This document shows positions 13,401 to 64,000 of a stretch of 64,000 bases of DNA, one piece after another. Origin of the DNA: Lamellibrachia columna (Eukaryota > Annelida > Polychaeta > Sabellida > Siboglinidae); contig OY759263.1 of assembly GCA_963662155.1 (NCBI GenBank), positions 17,345,894 to 17,409,893 of the forward strand, given 5' to 3'. Numbering within the stretch: the first letter of the stretch is position 1; the number at the start of each line of letters is the position of its first letter. Both the position numbers and the translations under genes were made by a program. Below the pieces are notes generated by a model, which did not search any database, was not told where the DNA came from, and saw only the letters and a list, made by a program, of their open reading frames with translations.

Positions 13401-16267
13401 GTGGACACCAAATTTCATTGCATGCAATAAATGTATGCGCTGACATTCACAGGGGAATTTGTTTTACCAGTTTAATGATGACATGGAACTTCGATTCTTA
13501 AAATCGAATTATCAAAAATTTACATTAAAATGTGCAATGAAAATGTTAAATTAATGTAATGAAAACAGTCATTATGATCAGGACATCGTGGAAAAAATTG
13601 GAAGTGAAATAAAATTAACTCATTTCACTAAATGCATCTGAATAAAAATGCTATCGAAAGGGTGACCACAGAGTGTACTTCAAAAGAAATATTAATAGGA
13701 ACAATCGTGAATTCACTTTCATGTCTAGCTGGACCTGGTAACGGTCGTTATTCTCAAGCCGCAATAACTGTTACCATGGTTTTACTAGTATTGTTTCCTG
13801 CCAGTCCATTGTGACATTTCCAAACCTTTTCACGTAGTCATTGGCTACACTCTTACCAAAATATTTTCCATGAAAGTTGCTTGTTTCATCTGTCTCCCAA
13901 TGGATTATTAATTCCCCTGTGGTGCACTTTTGAATGTCCTGTGTTGGTGTCCATCTTTTATGTAAATTACAGTTTCATTTAATCTTTACAAAGGGAATAT
14001 TGCTTTGATATGAACAATTTTATCTCGACTATATCTAACATATATGTTCTATCAGATGATAACATAATTGTAATGACCTTTACTCCGACATTCATGTCAG
14101 GTCAATTATAAACTGGACCACCAAAATCTCTCCTGTATTGAAAACATACATAATATATATTTTCTCAATGCTAGTGTTCCTGCAACTACAATTTCCTGCA
14201 AGTGTGTCTATAATCGCCACATATTATACTTGCCTGGATCTTCAGGTTCTAATGTAGTAATAACATAACTACATAATATAATAATATTTACATAATAACA
14301 CTTTTGTCCTTTAGACACCCTCCTTTATTCGTCGTAATTAATAGATGTGAAAAAATGTGGCTTTGTCTATATATAAATAAATAAATTTTGGTTCTTTTAA
14401 AGTTTGATGTCCCTCTTCTAGAGATCATCAAGTTTTTTTTAACACAAGGATGTTTGGGGCTTCTATGGCTGATGGAGGAAGGTCATTCCAATCCTGAAAT
14501 TCACGTTTCAAGAATGTATAGTTTCTTATGTTGAGTCTGCTGGGTGTCTTGTATAATTTCTCCTTGTGGCTGTGTGTGCTCTGAGTGTTAGTTGTGAAGA
14601 AATCGTCTTTGTTTATGTCATTGGTGCCCTGTAGTATCTGGTATGCTTGGATCATACCTCCTCTCCGTTGGCATTCCAGGGATGGTAAGTTTAGATGTTT
14701 CAGTCTGTCTATGTATTGTACTAAGTTTCTAAGCTCTGGAACCAGCTTGATGGCTCTGAGTTGCCCATGTTGGTATAATCTAGATGTGGCCTCACTAACG
14801 CTGTATAGATAAACCTGAACGGTACAATCCATATGTTTAAATGTATGTCTGATGAGGCCTATCATCTGATTTGTTTTCTTCACCACAGTGCCAATATGCT
14901 GGCGGAATTTCAGTGAGCAACCGGAAGTTAGTCCTAGCTCGTTTTCTGTCTCTGGTGTGTTGACAATGTCTGTCATTCTTCCACCTGTGTTTGGCATGGT
15001 GCACATGGAGTCGTATTTTGGCTTGCCATATGTCAGATGTTGACATTTTGTTGGGTTGAAGTATAGCTGCCAATTCCAGACCATGATGTTAGTTTGTTGA
15101 TGTTGTCTTGTAAAATATGTTTGTCCATTTCTCCCTGTACACCGTATGCAGTTAGCTTCATGATAAGTCGTTGGTGTGGCACTGTATCACAAAATCAAGA
15201 TATATTGCATCAATGCATCCACCCAAGTCCACAACGCTAGTCCATGACTCCATCACATCCAACAGCTGTGTGACGCATGATCTGCCTGGTCTAAAGTTTA
15301 AAACCCATGTTTGTCTTTGTGGAACAGACAGTGGACAGTCATATTCTATGTGTTTGTCTCTGAGTTCTTACTGTGGAGAGCTGTCACATGTGCTGTCTTC
15401 CATTGAGCTGGGAGCACTGCATCGTCGATTGACTTATTGGAAATCTTAAGGAGAGGTTCTCTCAGTTCATTTCTCATCTTGTGTACAACATACAGAGGAC
15501 AGTTGTCTGGGCCTGGTGACTTGTTTGTCTTTAAGTTTGTTAACTTTGACAGGACTTCTTCCCCAGTAATCTTGATATTGGTCAGAAGGTTTCCATTATG
15601 TCTATCTCCCATTATTTGAAATATTTTTTTATTTGTCTGATTTTTCTTGATCACTGTTTGCAGTTGTGACATCATATATGTCAAGTTTACTCATGGCAGA
15701 TCTAAACTTCTATCCATCTTGGCCATAGCACCAGAACACTTCCTCTCAGTCTTTATTTGCCTTTCTTACTGCACTTGCATTGGTTGCGATGTTTCTCACC
15801 CGTGTGTACCCGACCTAGTCCCTGTACTGTCTTCTCTCAGTGTACCTCTTGCAGCTGTTGTATTTCTTTTTCACTTTCTTTCTTGCATCATTGTTCATCC
15901 ACAAGGGATTGATATTGATAAGATAAATTGTATCTGTTGGTCTAGAACTAGTCTGCACAACGATTCAGAAATAAAGCGTTTTTGAGCTGTTTCAAGTGTT
16001 TCTTTATATTTATGACATGGTCTTTCCTTGCAGTCAAGACTGACCGTGAATGCGGTCACAGCTGGGGATTATGCACGTCCAATGAGGATTGCTAAGTTTG
16101 TGGGAGATCTTGATGCAGGATTTCGTCTATTGAATCTGAAGAATGACTCGCTGCGCAAACGTTTCGATGTGCTTAAGTACGACCTGAAGAAGATTGAAGA
16201 AGTCGTGTATGATGTCACCATCAGAGGGCTGCGACCAAAGGCACCCGAAAAGGAGGCAGTGCAATGA
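7421..16267 (+). CDS. TSN: Translin (TSN), six-exon gene
   Basis: Translin is a single-stranded DNA- and RNA-binding protein. With TRAX (TSNAX) it forms the C3PO endoribonuclease ring, which acts in passenger-strand removal and tRNA-leader processing; the catalytic residues are in TRAX, not here. Exons: 7421-7498, 7691-7784, 9500-9596, 10672-10787, 11989-12068 and 16034-16267, with phases 0,1,2,1,0 that all join. The product is 232 residues, against 228 in human. Recognisable blocks are QDVREEIR near the N terminus, the YYRYNDHWRF segment at about residues 88-97, the VVYLESE helix, GFHLDLDDFL, and the C-terminal VTAGDY and RLLNLKNDSLRKRFD helices. It converges on the large mucin gene. The 8.8 kb span is mostly introns filled with old transposons. 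Confidence 0.97.
7691..7784 (+). CDS. TSN: TSN exon 2
   Basis: Acceptor GTGTTGCAG, then EIRAAVRELEQKARAL...; donor CAAT then GTGAGT, phase 1. Corresponds to the first long helix of translin. Confidence 0.95.
7785..9499 (+). other. TSN intron 2
   Basis: Contains a degenerate LINE 3' end at 8450-9070. The rest, 7785-8440 and 9071-9499, shows nothing recognisable. Confidence 0.8.
8450..9070 (+). mobile_element. Non-LTR retrotransposon remnant (CR1/L2-like ORF2 C terminus)
   Basis: The + strand, with several stops and frameshifts, reads like GVQFDARMKMESHVTAVCKS, then ...TSRLDIGFALLQRLP..., then GMAAPTLWSSLSRQL...FKTHLKT. This is the typical end of CR1/L2-class reverse-transcriptase ORFs. It is 5' truncated, long dead, and sense to TSN. 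Confidence 0.75.
9500..9596 (+). CDS. TSN: TSN exon 3
   Basis: Acceptor TTGTTCCAG; reads LKVICETAQSKFEGIRQQMK and on to VPTDQYY; donor AG then GTGGGA, phase 2. Confidence 0.95.
10110..10504. mobile_element. Possible MITE in TSN intron 3
   Basis: ACATGGGTCATTTCATATGA at 10110 is mirrored, with a few mismatches, by TTTCATATGGAATGATCCAC ending near 10504. These would be imperfect terminal inverted repeats of about 24 bp around a 395-bp AT-rich core without coding capacity. Target duplications are not clear. Confidence 0.4.
10672..10787 (+). CDS. TSN: TSN exon 4
   Basis: Acceptor GATTATTTCAG; reads RYNDHWRFMMQRLSFLAALV and on to EAAECLG; donor GGAG then GTACAT, phase 1. This is the most conserved part of the family. 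Confidence 0.97.
10788..11988 (+). other. TSN intron 4
   Basis: Holds a (CTAC)n microsatellite at 11055-11147 and, at 11450-11900, degenerate AATTGGAATTGG-type low-complexity sequence. No other feature. Confidence 0.7.
11055..11147. repeat. (CTAC)n tetranucleotide microsatellite
   Basis: About 22 CTAC/CCTA units with one CAAC interruption. Frames reading YLPTYLPT cross it and are artefacts. Confidence 0.92.
11989..12068 (+). CDS. TSN: TSN exon 5
   Basis: Acceptor GTGTTGCAG followed by TTGCAG, so two AGs lie 6 nt apart. The first gives VAVKREDGFHLDLDD and keeps the family length; the second would drop two residues in frame. Donor CTG then GTATGT, phase 0. Confidence 0.95.
12069..14342 (+). 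other. TSN intron 5, 5' part
   Basis: AT-rich and without a recognisable exon. Paired text such as GGTAACGGTCGT near 13735 and TAACGGTCGTGA near 12830 hints at an old repeat, but I cannot name a family. Confidence 0.5.
14343..15985 (-). mobile_element. CR1/L2-like LINE remnant in TSN intron 5
   Basis: Reading -, fragments in order are an endonuclease/linker piece (PLWMNNDARKKVKKKY, about 15.9 kb), an RT start (NKSPGPDNCPLYVVHKM, 15.5 kb) and a C-terminal block from 15084 to 14428 containing LYFNPTKCQHL, LVPELRNLVQYIDRLKHLNL and RNYTFLKREFQDWNDLPPS. Frameshifts and a missing middle of the RT show it is inactive. It is antisense to TSN. Confidence 0.85.
16034..16267 (+). CDS. TSN: TSN exon 6 (terminal)
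   Basis: Acceptor CTTTCCTTGCAG; reads SRLTVNAVTAGDYARPMRIA and on through NLKNDSLRKRFDVLKYDLKK to ...EKEAVQ and TGA at 16265. It carries the C-terminal helices that form the oligomer interface in translins. Confidence 0.97.
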   Translation, partial: SRLTVNAVTAGDYARPMRIAKFVGDLDAGFRLLNLKNDSLRKRFDVLKYDLKKIEEVVYDVTIRGLRPKAPEKEAVQ

Positions 16268-16345
16268 ACTTACCAAACGTTGACTTAACGGGTATCGATC
16301 AGATATGGCAGCTTATTAAAAAAGTGTATTTCAGCTTGAATTATT

Positions 16346-16351
16346 ATTAAA
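16346..16351 (+). terminator. Candidate TSN polyadenylation signal (ATTAAA)
   Basis: ATTAAA about 80 nt after the stop. No AATAAA was seen closer, so this is a candidate only. Confidence 0.35.
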
Positions 16352-18589
16352 CTTGTTGAAAACATGCATTAGTATTGAACTTGAATATTTTTATGTTTTT
16401 AAGATTATGTAATGGTTTTCACCTTGTATATGCTGATATTGCTTCATGACTAGTGACTACTTCCTAAGGCATTGCGCAGGGAGGAGGCGGGAGGACTGGC
16501 AACAGTTGGTGGGAAACCCTGGCAAGCACTGTTCAGCTCATCCAATGTAAATTATAGCTACCACATGCCAGTCACATGTGCTACACTTCCCTTCACACCA
16601 TGACTTGGATGGGTGCCATTTCCATAGAGAGTCTGGTCAGCTTGGTCTGTCTTTTGTTGTGCATAGCAGCCTAGCATAGTCCACCCCTTTGTGTTGATAG
16701 TCTTCTGCTGTCCTTCAGGGTGCCTTGCAGGGTGGTTTTGAGATGGTGTTGTGGTGAGGCTGTGTTACAACCCATCATATAAACATCAACCGGCAATATA
16801 AACAACAGATAATGGACTAACTGATAATGTAATTATGAACTGATAATGGACTAACTGATAATGTAATTATGAACAATATAATAACGACTTGAAAAAAAAC
16901 CAGTTACAGTGTCTAGCATTCTATAGCTAGATTCCGTTTGTTTGGCCAGAAATCAAAGTTAGATCTAGGAGCAGATACCCTATGTACAAATATGTCCCCC
17001 CCTTGGGAGTCCAGACTACATACCTGTTCTTGGTAAAAAACACAACGCTATGTATGATCATGATTATTTTAATCGTCATAGCGTACAATAGTGAATTATA
17101 TATCCGTTGGAACTAGCTTGATTCATGTCAACTTAATATATAAACCTGAACTTCCATATTCTTATTCTATCATAACATTACAGCAATATTGCAGTGTCAT
17201 TACAACACATTAGAACTGTATAACAATACCAACATTACCCACAGTTTTATTGAACACTCGTTCAATCTACCGAGTGATATGTGAAATGCCACATTGGTTT
17301 CATCAAAGCACAACACTCTTCATAACAACAAAAACGCCATCGTATAGTTAAATATATATTCAAAGACAAAAACCTAGCTGACAAGACTCATTAGGCCAGT
17401 GAAGTTCAAACCCTCTTGTTTAGACACCACTAGCCCAATCAAGTCTTGCTAGCTGGGAACAAACACCCACATTGCTCGCAACTATTGTATTCGCTGCCAC
17501 AGTTGCTTCGGGCAGATAATAAATAAAAAATTGACCGAATACATCCACAATGGACTCGTCTTGTTAACACACCCTAACCATATCGTGCGTGAAATAAATG
17601 TTAATTAATGCCCTGACATAAATGCCATTTGTTGGTAACACACGGTCGCCTATCATCGTATTGCAAACTATATTTACGCCGATCTTTGTGGCTGTTGTTC
17701 ACTACCAAGAACCACTTAAACAACAGCAACAAACTATATTTACGCCGATCTTTGTGGCTGTTGTTCACTACCAAGAACCACTTTTAAACAACAGCAACAA
17801 ACTATATTTACGCCGATCTTTGTGACTGTTGTTCACTACCAAGAACCACTTTTAAACAACAGCAACAATGCATTTACTTGCATACCAGTTGGCTACAGGT
17901 AAAGCGATTAAATGACACACCACGTTCACGTTAGCACACTTAGTACCGATACATATGAGTGGTGCAGCAATAAATTGGTCATTACAAATGAATGGATAGC
18001 ACCGGAGGAAATGTACGCAAGCGAAAGTTGTCTAAGTTTCCCTGCATCATTACTCAGAAATATATTTAATATTCATATTGGATGGCTTTACCAGAATACA
18101 TTTTAAAATAAAATGTTATGCTTCATCAATATATTGCCTTTGAAATAGTGTATATATTAAAATAAAGCAGACTTCGACAAATTATGTTATTACACATTAT
18201 ACCGAGGGTATTATGTGACGTAATTTACACCATTACCCATCATGTGTTGTATAATGGACGTATCATATTCAGCGACACGAAATTACTTTCGTCATTACGA
18301 AGAATCAACACCCGTCAAACTTATACTCAAAAGCTTTTTGTAAAGGTATGATGACTCACATTAATGTCAAACATTGAAAAAATACACTCTTAAAATCTTG
18401 GTAATTGCTTATTGATTATAAGCACATCTTGTACAAACATCTGGGTCGCCTGGGATGTCATTCGCAGAATTACTCGCTGGTATCGTTCCTGCCACGTCCG
18501 TTGCGTCTGGCGAATTTGCGCACCATAGACCAATCCTGCACAACAAACAATACAAGTATATGTTAACATATCAGCCAAGAATTAACATG
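16352..18589. other. Convergent intergenic region between TSN and the mucin gene
   Basis: No exon supported. Contains a 34-bp duplication (16808-16876) and a three-copy 66-68 bp tandem repeat (17664-17867). The rest shows nothing I can name. Confidence 0.6.
17664..17867. repeat. 66-68 bp tandem repeat, three copies
   Basis: CAAACTATATTTACGCCG starts units at 17664, 17730 and 17798. The copies are nearly identical, so the expansion is recent. Each includes a CAACAGCAA segment. Confidence 0.92.
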
Positions 18590-18595
18590 TTTATT
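18590..18595 (-). terminator. Candidate polyadenylation signal of the mucin gene
   Basis: AATAAA on the - strand about 435 nt beyond the mucin stop. It is the first canonical hexamer I found; a nearer variant signal is possible. Confidence 0.35.
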
Positions 18596-19028
18596 CCCGA
18601 GTCTAACAACCCGATGATGACCATGTCCAAATACCGTAGAATTATCAGAGATAATGATCTAGCATTTCTATCTGATATTGAAAATATTCTTGTTAAAATA
18701 CTTTAACACACTCTCTTCAAAGATTCAGCACAGGACACCAGTTATGCCTAGGGTACTGAAGTATTGACACAATCATATATATGTGCGTGCGTGCGTGTTC
18801 TTGGAATTGTATTATACAATTGATAGTGGAACTCTTAACAAATGTTTACATTTGACAGTTCCGTTTGATACTCAAAGCCAAGTCTGCCACGACAGATATC
18901 TGAAGTAGTCAGTGTCTCCAATTTAAGTCATATTTTCATTTCATTGTTATAATAGGCCTACCTACAGGTCACACATTGAAAGTACACTCTGCTGATATCA
19001 TTCGAGATAAATTCCCTGTGGTTAAGCC

Positions 19029-63060
<44,032 letters not shown>

Positions 63061-64000
63061 TTTCCTGCAATGACGCGGAGGAGGCAGTCGTGAGAAACAA
63101 ACACTGTAAAACGAACAGGATCAAATATACGAAGAAACATTGCGTATGTTATATGTAACAGCAATTCCAAAGCACCTCCCGTGCATACTTCGCATGTGCG
63201 TACTGTCTCTATTTACGACACAGTGGACGGACAGTGGACGGACAGTGGACGGACAGTGGACGGACAGTGGACATAAATATGTATGAAAGACGCGACCACT
63301 AGAGTAAGCAAGAGTAAGAGTATTAAAAGAAGAGTAAGCGTTATTAAAACGCACATCATTGTGTAAATATGTGTTTTCCGTTTGCCTTTTTCTTCCAGTT
63401 GTTCCTACTGCTGCCATACAAAATTCATTCGACCTCATTTCCCTCCGTTCTTCCCTCTCGGTTCCCTTCGTTTTCTTTCCATATTCCTTCATCCCACATA
63501 CTACATAAACGCCTTTCTCTCATTCCCCGCTTGCCTCATTTCTTCTTCCTCCAACATATTCATTCCCTCCTTTTCTCAATCCCAGCTACCTACATCCTTT
63601 CCACTCACCACCCCATCCCTCCCTATCTACTTCCCCGTCACTAATAGCAGGAAACTAAACTATGGTTTCTGGCGATATTGTGTCTTCATTGGCAGCGTCA
63701 AGAGACAAGTATGTACAATTCTAAATTCCTCTGAGAAGTTCATCGTAATAACTGCCAACCATAATTCACGTTAATGTTCACCATAGTTTATGTAGGGAGA
63801 GTCTCGTGTTCATATGGCACACAAAGCGTCTTCTTTTGGAATCAAAGAAACATAACAACATGCTTGAAACACCTTTAGTCATTCACCTTAATGTTATCCA
63901 TTGATACAGTCAACTATGTATGTCTTCATGGCAAACCGTACTATACTGATGCATGGGTTTAACCGGAAATTAAAACAGGGAAACGATTAGGGCTAACATT
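63061..64000 (-). other. Upstream region of the mucin gene
   Basis: Should contain the promoter or a 5' UTR intron, but I see no clear TATA or initiator. It holds a 12-bp repeat at 63218-63273 (GACAGTGGACG, five units) and a C/T-rich tract at 63375-63640. Confidence 0.5.
63218..63273. repeat. 12-bp tandem repeat
   Basis: CAGTGGACGGA repeated about five times, 160 nt upstream of the mucin start codon. Confidence 0.93.

Overview
This is eukaryotic, almost certainly animal, nuclear DNA. It has split genes with GT-AG introns in consistent phase, no operons, many microsatellites and minisatellites, and remnants of CR1/L2-like and RTE-like LINEs, a tRNA-derived SINE and short inverted-repeat DNA transposons. 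The protein architectures suggest an aquatic invertebrate (lophotrochozoan, lower deuterostome or similar). I cannot fix the phylum from sequence alone.

Two genes can be reconstructed exon by exon. The first, on the + strand (7421-16267), is translin (TSN): six exons, 232 residues, all splice phases agreeing. The second, on the - strand (63060 down to 19029), is a very large membrane mucin of the MUC4 / Mesh / SUSD2 superfamily. I resolve 34 coding exons over 44 kb. Their order is signal peptide, a small cysteine module, two exons of Thr-Thr-Thr-Glu-Pro repeats, AMOP, VWD, an EGF cluster, NIDO, a second AMOP, a second VWD, an Ig/cadherin-like module, three EGF-like modules, a SEA domain, one transmembrane helix and a cytoplasmic tail of about 100 residues. 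The two genes converge, their stop codons about 2.8 kb apart.

The left 7.4 kb holds no recognisable gene. It has a 71-bp tandem array between two diverged copies of one repeat, a dispersed repeat whose inverted partner lies at 47 kb, and a CACG microsatellite just upstream of TSN. TSN introns 2, 3 and 5 carry an old LINE 3' end, a possible MITE and a longer LINE remnant.

In the mucin gene the repeats and the exons are entangled. A 34-bp minisatellite is built from copies of the splice acceptor of an AMOP exon. A nested palindrome of 540 bp begins 15 nt from a VWD exon. EGF exons were duplicated in pairs, and some copies then decayed. One exon has a GC donor and an acceptor abutting a long tetranucleotide array. 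A 97-bp duplication copied a splice donor, a LINE end lies within about 8 nt of another, and a SINE appears to supply a third. The larger Thr/Glu/Pro exon holds one in-frame stop as assembled, so its splicing, or the integrity of this allele, needs checking. Two predicted self-cleavage sites, GDPH in the second VWD and GSVKV in SEA, suggest the mucin is processed into non-covalently held subunits.
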